Source of the DNA: an uncultured Tolumonas sp.
Lineage (GTDB): Bacteria > Pseudomonadota > Gammaproteobacteria > Enterobacterales > Aeromonadaceae
Assembly: GCF_963676665.1 (NCBI RefSeq)
Contig: NZ_OY781389.1
Span: forward strand, 1 to 64,000
DNA length: 64,000 nt
Direction of reading: 5' to 3'
Shown here: positions 29,676 through 40,979 of the stretch, one piece after another
Position numbering within the stretch: the stretch's first letter is position 1
Layout of the letters: every line of letters begins with the position of its first letter
Made by a program: the position numbers and the translations under genes
Notes under the pieces: generated by a model
What the model was told of the DNA's origin: nothing
Seen by the model: the letters and a program-made list of their open reading frames with translations, nothing else
The model's database searches: none

Positions 29676-30578
29676 CTACTTCATGGCAGAAAGGATTTGA
29701 GTTGTATTGTAATGCATCATATCCAGATAGGTAGAGGCTGGGCCACTCTTGTCGGAAAGGGCATCAGAGAATAACTCTTTACCGGGATTCACGCCGGTTT
29801 CCTTGCTGATTTGTTGCATTAAACGAGGATCAGAGATGTTTTCGACAAACAGGGCTTTGATGTTTTCCTTGCGGATCTGTTTGATGATTTTGGCGACATC
29901 ACTGGCGGAGGCTTCCGACTCAGTGCTTACACCTTGTGGTGCAATGGCAGTGATCTGGTAATGAGCGGACAAATAACCAAACGCATCATGGCTGGTGATC
30001 ATTTTACGTTTGTCTGCCGGAATAGCGGCAAACTCCGCTAGCAATGTTTTGTCCAATTGCTCTAATTGCTGAATATAGTTACCCGCATTCGCCTGATATT
30101 CCGCTTTGTGTGCAGGGTCGATCTGGCTTAAACCATCCGCAATGTTGTGCACATATTGCACGGCATTTGGAATGCTGTGCCACGCATGTGGATCTTGTGT
30201 GACATGGGGGTGAGCTGCATCATCGGCGTCAGTAAATGTTTGTGGTTTGATGCTCTGACTAGCGGTGATCACTTTACCTTTGTAGTGACTAGCCGAGACC
30301 AGTCGTTCCATCCAACCTTCAAAACCTAAACCGTTAACTACAAATAGCTGTGATTTCGTCAGCCGAATAGTGTCTTGCGGTGTGGGTTGATACACATGCG
30401 CATCACCGTTCGGGCCAACGAGTGTAGAAACACTGACATGCTCACCACCCACTTGTTGTACCAAGTCACCCAGAATAGAAAAACTGGCGACGACATTAAT
30501 TTTATCGGCGGCGAAGACAGACTGTGTACAAAGCGTGCTAGTGATGAGTGTGGTGGTGAGCAGACGAAAATAATTCAT
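29676..30578 (-). CDS. Zinc/manganese ABC transporter substrate-binding protein
   Basis: 300 residues with a signal peptide (cleavage near VFAADK). Cluster A-I binding protein: NVVASFSILGDLVQQVGGEHV, GPNGDAHVYQPTPQD (first His), DPHAWHSIPN (second His), SHDAFGYLSAHY (third His) and a late Asp-containing block. The loop before DPHAWHS holds only a few His/Asp, much shorter than the ZnuA His loop, so the metal (Zn or Mn) is not settled by sequence; the Zur box upstream argues for zinc. Third gene after the ATPase and permease genes. Confidence 0.88.
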   Translation of the reverse strand: MNYFRLLTTTLITSTLCTQSVFAADKINVVASFSILGDLVQQVGGEHVSVSTLVGPNGDAHVYQPTPQDTIRLTKSQLFVVNGLGFEGWMERLVSASHYKGKVITASQSIKPQTFTDADDAAHPHVTQDPHAWHSIPNAVQYVHNIADGLSQIDPAHKAEYQANAGNYIQQLEQLDKTLLAEFAAIPADKRKMITSHDAFGYLSAHYQITAIAPQGVSTESEASASDVAKIIKQIRKENIKALFVENISDPRLMQQISKETGVNPGKELFSDALSDKSGPASTYLDMMHYNTTQILSAMK

Positions 30579-30587
30579 GAAAACTCC

Positions 30588-31466
30588 TTACGCTTGCAGA
30601 TGAGAACGGCGTACATAACGCCAGATCAGACCGCTTTGACGGCCTAAAATAATCGACAGGAAATAACCTACACCAAGCGTCAGAATGATCGCGGGGCTGG
30701 TTGGCCAACCGAAATGGTAAGAGGTGAGTAAACCGACAAAGCTGCTAAACATCGCCAGTATTACGGAAATGAATAGCAGATGGCTGAGGCGATTCGTCCA
30801 GTAACGGGCGGTGATCGCGGGCAGGATCATGATCCCCACCGCCATCAGGGTACCAATGGCGTGGAAACCGGCGATCAGGTTCAACACCGCTAATAGTAGG
30901 AAGGCAATGTGCGCAACCGGCCCCATGCGGCTGACGCTGCCGAGAAAATCGGGGTCAAGGCATTCCATCACCAGTGGGCGATAGAGTAACGCTAACAGCA
31001 CTAAGGTCAGTGAGGTGACACTGCCTAGCAGCCATAACGCGGCATCGTTGAGTGCCAGTGCGGAACCAAACAACACATGCAACAGATCGACACTACTGCC
31101 GTGCACCGAAATGATCATCACCCCCAGCGCCATTGAGATGAGATAAAACGCAGCCAGACTGCTGTCTTCACCACTTTCGGTGAGTCGTGCGACAAAACCG
31201 GAGAGGATCACCACCAGCCCGCCAGCCAATAAACCGCCGATGGTCATGGCTTCCACTGATAAACCGGCCACCAGATAACCCAAGGCGGCACCGGGTAAAA
31301 TGGCATGCGCCATCGCATCACCGGTCAGGCTCATGCGGCGTAACATCAGAAATACACCGACCAGTGGCGCGCTGAGCGAGAGCGCAATACAACCGGCCAG
31401 TGCGCGCAGCATAAAATCAAATTCAGCAAATGGCGCGATCAGCCACTGCCAGAGTAACGCTAACAT
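30588..31466 (-). CDS. Metal ABC transporter permease (ZnuB/TroC type)
   Basis: 292 residues from ATG 31466, whose A overlaps the TGA of the ATPase gene. About eight membrane helices; family block is LVGVFLMLRRMSLTGDAMAHAILPGAALGYLVAG, here spread over residues 36-70, and AIGTLMAVGIMILPAITARYW late in the chain. Forms the inner membrane channel with the adjacent ATPase and binding protein. Confidence 0.9.
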   Translation of the reverse strand: MLALLWQWLIAPFAEFDFMLRALAGCIALSLSAPLVGVFLMLRRMSLTGDAMAHAILPGAALGYLVAGLSVEAMTIGGLLAGGLVVILSGFVARLTESGEDSSLAAFYLISMALGVMIISVHGSSVDLLHVLFGSALALNDAALWLLGSVTSLTLVLLALLYRPLVMECLDPDFLGSVSRMGPVAHIAFLLLAVLNLIAGFHAIGTLMAVGIMILPAITARYWTNRLSHLLFISVILAMFSSFVGLLTSYHFGWPTSPAIILTLGVGYFLSIILGRQSGLIWRYVRRSHLQA

Positions 31467-32209
31467 CAGGCAACATCCTTTTCTGCGATATGACAAATCG
31501 GTGCATGTTCATCAAACGATTCAATTTGATGACGCGCCTGTTGCCAATTTTCTGGCGTGATCACGTCAGCTGTGTTGCCGTAAGCAACCAACTGGCGAGC
31601 CAGTAATAGACTTTGTGGGAAATGATGACGCACCTGCTCGTTATCATGCAGCACCGCCAGAATGGTTCGGCCCTGCTCATGCCAGTGATGTAATAATTGC
31701 AGCAGATCTTGGCACGTGCGGCTGTCGATGGCATTAAACGGCTCATCCAGCAAGATCAGCTGTGCATCTTGCAGATACAGACGGGCAAACAGTGTGCGTT
31801 GTAACTGACCACCGGAGAGCGAGGCAATCGGTCGATTAGCAAAACCCTGAATGCCTACCGCTTCCAGCGCATGTTCGATCTGATGGCGATGTGCTTTGGT
31901 CAGGCGGCCAAAACTGCCGAGTTGATGCCATAAACCCATGCCAACCAGCTCGGTCACGCTGATCGGGAATTGACGATCGATGCGTGATTGTTGCGGTAAA
32001 TAGGCGATTTGTTCGCGCGCAATATCCCGCAGGTGTAACTGACCCTGCAGCGGTTTCAGTTGCCCCATAATGCCTTTCAGTAACGTCGATTTACCGGCCC
32101 CGTTGGGGCCGACAATCGCCAGCAGTTCACCAGCCGGGATATGCACATTCAGATGGTGAATGGCCGGATGACGGTCATAACCCAGTGTCAGATTTTCACA
32201 ATGCAGCAT
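31466..32209 (-). CDS. Metal ABC transporter ATPase (ZnuC type)
   Basis: 247 residues. Walker A IVGPNGAGKSTLL, Q-loop IAYLPQQSRID, signature LSGGQLQRTLFARL, Walker B LILLDEPFNAID, H-loop VLHDN. The C-terminal tail has scattered His/Cys (DEHAPICHIAEKD). Energises uptake with the neighbouring permease. It starts one base after the stop of the 43-residue protein, so translation is coupled to it. Confidence 0.92.
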   Translation of the reverse strand: MLHCENLTLGYDRHPAIHHLNVHIPAGELLAIVGPNGAGKSTLLKGIMGQLKPLQGQLHLRDIAREQIAYLPQQSRIDRQFPISVTELVGMGLWHQLGSFGRLTKAHRHQIEHALEAVGIQGFANRPIASLSGGQLQRTLFARLYLQDAQLILLDEPFNAIDSRTCQDLLQLLHHWHEQGRTILAVLHDNEQVRHHFPQSLLLARQLVAYGNTADVITPENWQQARHQIESFDEHAPICHIAEKDVA

Positions 32210-32210
32210 C

Positions 32211-32342
32211 TTAGTTCATGCTCCATAACAGTAATGCCCAGATCGGTAACAGCATCAGTAACGCCAGCAACAAACGTTGCCCGGCAGACCAGAACAGACT
32301 GGCGGCAGGTCGTGGTGTCGAAGAAGAGTGTGAATGCGGCAT
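32211..32342 (-). CDS. 43-residue His/Ser-rich single-pass membrane protein
   Basis: Small ORF read directly from the minus strand: ATG at 32342, TAA at 32211-32213. The product starts MPHSHSSSTPRPAAS, followed by a hydrophobic helix LLLALLMLLPIWALLLW and a short end SMN. An AGGTG motif lies 9-12 bases before the ATG. It is the first gene after the Zur box and ends one base before the ATPase gene, so it is almost certainly part of the zinc operon. The N-terminal HSH could bind zinc. No family is recognised; function unknown, with an accessory role to the importer as inference. Confidence 0.65.
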   Translation of the reverse strand: MPHSHSSSTPRPAASLFWSAGQRLLLALLMLLPIWALLLWSMN

Positions 32343-32374
32343 AAAACAACACCTGCAGGTTACAAAGTGCGGAG

Positions 32375-32390
32375 GATGTTATAACATAAC
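32375..32390. promoter_or_regulatory. Zur-type operator
   Basis: GATGTTATAACATAAC contains the perfect 12-base palindrome ATGTTATAACAT and the half-sites GTTAT/ATAAC, closely resembling the gammaproteobacterial Zur consensus (GTTATA-N-TATAAC core). It lies 33 bases upstream of the small-protein gene and about 100 bases upstream of the divergent zur gene, so Zur could control both. Confidence 0.75.
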
Positions 32391-32490
32391 ACTCTTGATG
32401 AAAAGGATTCTCAATAATGTTTTTTGCTGCTGAAAGGGCAGTGATTCGGTATCCTTAGGAAGTATCTGGATATTCAGGAGATGGCGACAC

Positions 32491-32922
32491 ATGCAACATG
32501 CATCACCCCGTTGTGAGCACAATCAGGCTGGCTTGACCACCAACCGTAAGCTGGTGCTGGATGCGCTGTTGCAGGCTGATCGTGCGGTAAGTGCCTATGA
32601 CGTGCTGCAATTATTGCGAGGCCAAGAGGTACATTGGCAACCGCCGACAGTGTATCGGGCGCTGGCGTTTCTGGTGGAGGCGGGCATGGTGCACTATATC
32701 CAGTCGATCCAGAAATACATGGTGTGTCATCATCAACACTGTGCGCATGTTACCCAACTGCTGATTTGTCATCGCTGTGGTTTGGTACAGGAAGTGCCGA
32801 TCCCCGAGTCATTGGTGGAGGCGCTGGAACAGCAGGCAGCGATGCACCAGTTCAAAATGATCCCGCAGTTTTTGGAATTACAGGGCATTTGTGCGGCCTG
32901 CGATGAATCTGCCGCAAATTAG
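32491..32922 (+). CDS. zur: Zinc uptake regulator Zur
   Basis: 143 residues, Fur family. Winged helix with QPPTVYRALAFLVEAGMVHYI; metal sites in MVCHHQHCAHVTQLLICHRCG and the C-terminal CAAC. The paired Cys in ICHRCG and ICAAC form the structural zinc site; the HHQHCAH run is Zur-like. Zinc-loaded Zur represses zinc uptake genes. It is divergent from a zinc importer operon with a Zur box between them, which supports Zur over Fur. Confidence 0.9.
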   Translation: MQHASPRCEHNQAGLTTNRKLVLDALLQADRAVSAYDVLQLLRGQEVHWQPPTVYRALAFLVEAGMVHYIQSIQKYMVCHHQHCAHVTQLLICHRCGLVQEVPIPESLVEALEQQAAMHQFKMIPQFLELQGICAACDESAAN

Positions 32923-32926
32923 TTTC

Positions 32927-32964
32927 ATGGTGTTCAGGTCACTTATCAGTCACCTGAACACCAT
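32927..32964. terminator. Long inverted repeat after zur
   Basis: ATGGTGTTCAGGT and ACCTGAACACCAT are perfectly complementary (13 bp), with an inner ACT/AGT pairing. It begins 5 bases after the zur stop. There is no T-run after it, so it may work as a Rho-independent terminator only weakly, or protect the zur mRNA 3' end. Confidence 0.55.
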
Positions 32965-33072
32965 CCAGCTTTATGGATTTCCTTGATAATCACAGTTCAG
33001 CGTTCCGATCCTGCCGATGCTATCCAGATGCTGTTATGCTTTAGGTAATTCTTGTCAACGGATTGCCTTCAT

Positions 33073-35976
33073 ATGACCTCATCGCACGCCATTCCTTTAC
33101 CGGTATTACTGTCTGACTTAGCGAATAAACAGTGGCAACGCCTGCTGGAGCGGGCGAACGCAGAACAGCAAACCCTGTTTTTATCCCATCAACCAATGTT
33201 ATTACGCCTGCTGGCGTTATCCGATTTTGTTGCCGAAGCCGTGATAAGTTCCCCCGCGATGCTGGCCGAGATGCTGACCGGTGAGTGCTATTTACAAGCA
33301 CAACGGAGTGCCGATTATCCGCAGCAATTACACACTGCGTTGCAAGCGGCGGATAGTGAAGAAAGCCTGAAGCGGGTTTTGCGGCAATTCCGCCGTCATC
33401 ATATGGTGTTGATTGCCTGGCGCGAATTGCTGGGTTTGGCGGAAGTGGAAGAGAGTTTTACCCATCTGTCGTTGCTGGCGGAAAGTCTGATTGTCGCGGC
33501 TTATGACTGGCTGTATGCCAAGATGTGTCGTGAAGTCGGTACGCCGATTGGCCGCGATAGCGGTCAACCACAACGCATGCTGATTTTCGGCATGGGCAAG
33601 CTCGGTGGTGGTGAGCTGAATTTTTCCTCCGATATTGATCTGATCTTTGCTTATCCGGAACGCGGTGCCACGCAAGGTGGGCGGCGTGAGCTGGATAACC
33701 AATCGTTTTTTACCCGTTTAGGCCAGCAGTTGATCAATGCATTGCATCAGCAAACGGCCGATGGCCAAGTATATCGGGTGGATATGCGTCTGCGCCCGTT
33801 TGGTGATTCCGGCCCCTTGGTCGCCAGTTTTGCCGCACTGGAAGAGTATTATCAGCAGCATGGCCGGAACTGGGAGCGTTACGCCATGGTGAAAGCGCGT
33901 CTGATGGGGCCGGAAAATGACGATGGCCGTTATCTGATGCAGATGCTCAAACCGTTCATTTATCGTCGTTATGTCGATTTTGGCGCCATTGATGCGCTGC
34001 GCAAAATGAAAGCTATGATTGTCGCGGAAGTGCGTCGCAAAGGCTTAACCGACAATATTAAGCTGGGGGCGGGCGGCATCCGCGACGTCGAGTTTATTGT
34101 GCAGGCGCATCAGTTGATCCGTGGTGGGCGTGAACCTGGGTTGCAGGTGCGGCATATGCCCGCAGCGTTAAAAGCCTTACAGCAACACCATGTGCTGAGC
34201 GATGAAGAATATTCGACCCTCTTTTCCGGCTACCGGTATTTACGTCGCGTCGAAAACATTCTGCAGGAAATTGCCGACCAGCAAACTCAGACTTTACCGG
34301 ATAACGATCGCGATCGTTTGCGGCTGACGGTAGCGATGGGTTATGCCGCTTGGGATGCTTTTGCACAAGCACTGGAGCAGGTGTTGGCATCGATCAGTCA
34401 GCTGTTCCGGCAAGTGATTGGCGAACAGGAAGAACAAGAGTCAGATGTGCCGAGCATCTGGCAAGACATGTGGCACAGCCATCTGCCTGCTGATGATCTC
34501 GTACCACTGCTGCAACAGCAGAATGTGGTGGAAGCGGAGAAATTAGCCGCTGAATTAACGCAGTTACGCGACGAATGTCTGCACCGGCCCATCGGCCCAC
34601 AAGGGCGAGAGGCATTAGGCAAACTGATGCCGCGATTATTGAGTCAGCTGGTGCAAGATGCGGCGCCGACTGAACTGTTAAGCCGCATTCGTAAAGTGTT
34701 ACTGCAAATCGCCACGCGTTCTGCTTATCTGCAATTGCTGGCGGAAAACCCCGGCGCCCTGAAACAACTGCTGAAGCTGTGCGCGGCGACCCCGCTGGTG
34801 GCGGAACAGCTGGCGCGTTATCCGGTGCTGCTGGATGAATTGCTCGATCCGGCCCAACTGTATAACCCAACACCGCTTGATCAATATCGTGATGAGTTAC
34901 GCCAATATCTGCTGCGCGTGCCGGAAGAGGATGTTGAGCAGCAGATGGAAGCACTGCGGCAGTTCAAACAGATCCAGTTGTTGAAAATTGTGGCGGCGGA
35001 TATCGCCGGTGCTTTGCCGTTGATGAAGGTGAGTGATCATCTGACCTGGCTGGCCGAAGCCTTGCTGACGGAAGTGGTTAATCAGGCATGGGCTCAGCTA
35101 ACCGCGAAACATGGTGTGCCGCCGCTGACCGCCAAAACGGGTGAGAAAAACTTTGCTGTGATTGCGTATGGCAAGCTGGGCGGCATTGAGCTGGGTTATG
35201 GCTCCGATCTGGATCTGGTGTTCCTGCATGGCGGCGATCATGACGGTTACACGGTGGGTGATAAACCGGTGAATGTGCGGCAGTTTTATGTACGCTTGGC
35301 GCAAAAAATCATTCACCTGTTCAGCGCCCGCACACCTTCCGGCATGCTGTATGAAGTGGATATGCGCCTGCGGCCGTCCGGTGATTCCGGCATGCTGGTG
35401 TCGTCGGTGGCGGCTTATGAACACTATTTATTGCACGAAGCATGGGTCTGGGAACATCAGGCGTTGGTGCGTTCGCGCGCGGTATATGGCGATGCGACCT
35501 TACTGGCCGACTTTGAGCGTGTACGGGCGGCAGTGTTGAGTCAGCCACGCGAGATCCACACACTGGCGAAGTCGGTCGCCGATATGCGCGATAAAATGCG
35601 CAAGCACCTGTTACGTGGTACCGCTGAGCAGTTTGATTTAAAACAAGGTGCGGGTGGCATGAACGAAATTGAGTTTATTGCCCAGTTTCTGGTGCTGGCC
35701 TATGCCCAACAACAACCGGTTTTGTTAACGCGTTGGTCGGATAATGTGCGCATCTTTGAATCTTGTGTCGCGGCCGGTCTGTTGACTGACGAGGAATCGA
35801 TTACACTGAAAAAAGCCTATCTGGCCATTCGTGATCGCGCACACCGCTGCACGCTGTCCGGCAGCACCCGCATCATCGACGGTCAGGAATTACAGGCGGA
35901 AAGAGCAGCTGTAGTTGCTTTATGGCATAAACTGATTGATGCGCAATTACCGGAGCTCGATCTGTCGATCCATTGA
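33073..35976 (+). CDS. glnE: Glutamine synthetase adenylyltransferase/deadenylase
   Basis: 967 residues from ATG 33073; a TTG at 33052 with a fair AGGT site could add seven residues. Two nucleotidyltransferase domains: the N-terminal deadenylylase has GMGKLGGGELNFSSDIDLIF and RPFGDSGPLV, the C-terminal adenylylase has AYGKLGGIELGYGSDLDLVF and RPSGDSGMLV, with the helical linker domains between. GlnE inactivates or reactivates glutamine synthetase in response to GlnB and glutamine. Length is normal (about 950). A terminator follows. Confidence 0.96.
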   Translation: MTSSHAIPLPVLLSDLANKQWQRLLERANAEQQTLFLSHQPMLLRLLALSDFVAEAVISSPAMLAEMLTGECYLQAQRSADYPQQLHTALQAADSEESLKRVLRQFRRHHMVLIAWRELLGLAEVEESFTHLSLLAESLIVAAYDWLYAKMCREVGTPIGRDSGQPQRMLIFGMGKLGGGELNFSSDIDLIFAYPERGATQGGRRELDNQSFFTRLGQQLINALHQQTADGQVYRVDMRLRPFGDSGPLVASFAALEEYYQQHGRNWERYAMVKARLMGPENDDGRYLMQMLKPFIYRRYVDFGAIDALRKMKAMIVAEVRRKGLTDNIKLGAGGIRDVEFIVQAHQLIRGGREPGLQVRHMPAALKALQQHHVLSDEEYSTLFSGYRYLRRVENILQEIADQQTQTLPDNDRDRLRLTVAMGYAAWDAFAQALEQVLASISQLFRQVIGEQEEQESDVPSIWQDMWHSHLPADDLVPLLQQQNVVEAEKLAAELTQLRDECLHRPIGPQGREALGKLMPRLLSQLVQDAAPTELLSRIRKVLLQIATRSAYLQLLAENPGALKQLLKLCAATPLVAEQLARYPVLLDELLDPAQLYNPTPLDQYRDELRQYLLRVPEEDVEQQMEALRQFKQIQLLKIVAADIAGALPLMKVSDHLTWLAEALLTEVVNQAWAQLTAKHGVPPLTAKTGEKNFAVIAYGKLGGIELGYGSDLDLVFLHGGDHDGYTVGDKPVNVRQFYVRLAQKIIHLFSARTPSGMLYEVDMRLRPSGDSGMLVSSVAAYEHYLLHEAWVWEHQALVRSRAVYGDATLLADFERVRAAVLSQPREIHTLAKSVADMRDKMRKHLLRGTAEQFDLKQGAGGMNEIEFIAQFLVLAYAQQQPVLLTRWSDNVRIFESCVAAGLLTDEESITLKKAYLAIRDRAHRCTLSGSTRIIDGQELQAERAAVVALWHKLIDAQLPELDLSIH

Positions 35977-35988
35977 TGAGTTGACACT

Positions 35989-36014
35989 GGGGGGACGCTG
36001 ATTCCCCCTTTTTT
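35989..36014 (+). terminator. Terminator after glnE
   Basis: GGGGG and CCCCC pair around a short loop, followed by six T. It separates glnE from lacZ. Confidence 0.85.
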
Positions 36015-36024
36015 GTTATTATCG

Positions 36025-36038
36025 TGTAATCGATTACA
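36025..36038. promoter_or_regulatory. LacI-family operator upstream of lacZ
   Basis: TGTAATCGATTACA is a perfect 14-base palindrome with the central CG typical of LacI/GalR operators. It lies 143 bases before the lacZ start. GGTGATCACG at about 36052-36061 is a possible weak second site. No lacI-like gene is present in the window, so the repressor is encoded elsewhere. Confidence 0.65.
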
Positions 36039-36162
36039 TGTATTTTATGATGGTGATCACGTCATCGAACAAATCAGGCGGTTAGTTTTCCCCGCGCTCT
36101 TTATGATGGTTTTATTGTGCACTGTCGCGTTCCTGTTTCGCGGATGCGATGAGCAAAAATGA

Positions 36163-39258
<3,096 letters not shown>

Positions 39259-39268
39259 CCCCAAAAGA

Positions 39269-39288
39269 AAGGCCGCGCAAGCGGCCTT
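39269..39288. terminator. Hairpin between lacZ and symporter gene
   Basis: AAGGCCGC and GCGGCCTT pair perfectly around GCAA, 11 bases after the lacZ stop. It can serve both convergent genes. The T-tract is short. Confidence 0.7.
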
Positions 39289-39307
39289 AATATTCGGTGA
39301 AAGTGAA

Positions 39308-40729
39308 TTATTTGTTGTTGTCCCAGATCCCCGGTTCGATTTTCGCTTTCATTTCCGGGTAATCATTGACATCAAAAGTGGGTAACTTACCTGCTTTACG
39401 TTGTGCGTTGTAATCCTTCGCCAGTTTGGAAGCCGTACCAGACATTAAAATGATGGCAATCAGGTTAGTTACAATCATGAATGCCATTGAGATGTCCGCC
39501 AGTGTCCAGACCAGCGGTAATTCAGCGACAGCACCAAACATGACCATTCCCAAAACACACAGACGGAAAATTGCCAGACGGGCAGGGTGGTTATGTTCCA
39601 AGAAAACTAAGTTGTTTTCCGCGTAGGCGTAGTTGGCCACTATCGAGGTAAAGGCAAAGAAGAACACCGCAAAAGCAATGAAGATATTGCCTGCATTACC
39701 GATATGTTCAGATAGGGCTGCTTGAGTAAGTTTGATCCCGGTCAGTTCATTACCTGGTACATATTGATTAGAAAGCAATATGATGGCTGCTGTACAAGTA
39801 CAGATCACAATTGTATCGATAAATACCCCCATCATCTGCACATACCCCTGGGAAGCTGGATGCGGCGGATAAGGGCTGGCTGTTGCTGCGGTATTTGGCG
39901 CAGAGCCCATACCAGCTTCGTTAGAGAACAAACCACGTTTGATACCATTCATCATGCCCTGAGCAATGGTATAACCTAGCGCACCAGCACCAGCCTGCTC
40001 AAAACCAAATGCAGAATGGATGATCGTCATGAACACTTCCGGTAATTTCTCCAGATTCATGCCGACAATCACAACAGCCAGAAGCAGATAAGCGGTCGCC
40101 ATAAAAGGCACGACCAACTCAGAAAAACGCGCGATACTGCGTAAGCCGCCGAAAATGACGATGCCACTCAGAGCGGCTAATACCACACCGGTGATCCAGT
40201 TCGGAACGCCGAAAGCAGATTGCATTGCACCGCTGATAGAGTTGGCCTGTACTGAGTTAAAAGCCAGACCAAACGAGATGATTAGAAAAATAGAGAACAG
40301 CACGCCCATCCAACGCTGGCCAAGGCCCTTTTCCATGTAATAGGCCGGACCACCACGGTAGTTGCCATTATCATCTTTTACTTTGTAAAGCTGTGCCAGA
40401 GTACTTTCTACAAATGCTGATGCCATACCGATCATGGCAATCAGCCACATCCAGAAAATAGCACCCGGACCGCCGAGATAAATTGCCACGGCTACACCGG
40501 CCAGATTACCGGTACCGACACGGGCTGCCAGCCCGGTACATAATGCCTGAAAAGAGGAGATCCCGGCGGCATCACTGACGGTGCTGTGTTTCAGTACGCT
40601 AAACATGTGACCAAAATGGCGGAACTGAATGAAGTTGGTGCGAATAGTAAAAAAGATCCCAACAGCCAGAAGCGCATAGACGAGCTGACCCCATAACAGA
40701 TCACTCAGTGTATTAATGACATTTTCCAT
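39308..40729 (-). CDS. Alanine/glycine:cation symporter (AGCS family)
   Basis: 473 residues from ATG 40729, preceded by AGGAAG. About eleven hydrophobic segments. Family signatures: LWGQLVYALLAVGIFFTIRT, FQALCTGLAARVGTGNLAGV, GGPGAIFWMWLIAMIGMAS and GLFSNEAGMGSAPNTAATA, which surround the sodium and amino acid sites of AgcS. Imports alanine or glycine with sodium. It is convergent with lacZ and has no related metabolic genes beside it. Confidence 0.93.
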   Translation of the reverse strand: MENVINTLSDLLWGQLVYALLAVGIFFTIRTNFIQFRHFGHMFSVLKHSTVSDAAGISSFQALCTGLAARVGTGNLAGVAVAIYLGGPGAIFWMWLIAMIGMASAFVESTLAQLYKVKDDNGNYRGGPAYYMEKGLGQRWMGVLFSIFLIISFGLAFNSVQANSISGAMQSAFGVPNWITGVVLAALSGIVIFGGLRSIARFSELVVPFMATAYLLLAVVIVGMNLEKLPEVFMTIIHSAFGFEQAGAGALGYTIAQGMMNGIKRGLFSNEAGMGSAPNTAATASPYPPHPASQGYVQMMGVFIDTIVICTCTAAIILLSNQYVPGNELTGIKLTQAALSEHIGNAGNIFIAFAVFFFAFTSIVANYAYAENNLVFLEHNHPARLAIFRLCVLGMVMFGAVAELPLVWTLADISMAFMIVTNLIAIILMSGTASKLAKDYNAQRKAGKLPTFDVNDYPEMKAKIEPGIWDNNK

Positions 40730-40935
40730 ATTGGCTTCCTTTTTGGAGATTAAATTATATCGGTATTCGACGTATGCCTTGCGGATACAATGCATTCTTA
40801 TGCGTTATAGATGGTGAATTATATAAAAATTGAGCAGAAGGCATAGTAAAAATGCTATCTAAGATCATTTTATTGGATTTGTAGATGGATATTTGACCAG
40901 ACATCAGCATAACAGTCTGATATTCGGCCAGATAA

Positions 40936-40961
40936 AAAAGCCCTCGGGGAAGAGGGCTTTT
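40936..40961. terminator. Terminator after the RND pump gene
   Basis: AAAGCCCTC pairs with GAGGGCTTT around six bases, with A and T flanks on both sides. It ends the tetR-MFP-RND operon. The 205 bases between it and the symporter gene start (40729) hold the symporter promoter region with nothing else recognisable. Confidence 0.85.
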
Positions 40962-40979
40962 ACGGAAGATGTTGATTAA

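Noticed and set aside
36061-36162. Short hydrophobic open frame upstream of lacZ
   Set aside because: No start codon with a ribosome site precedes the frame; the only internal ATG pair gives 19 residues. Probably chance in the lacZ leader.
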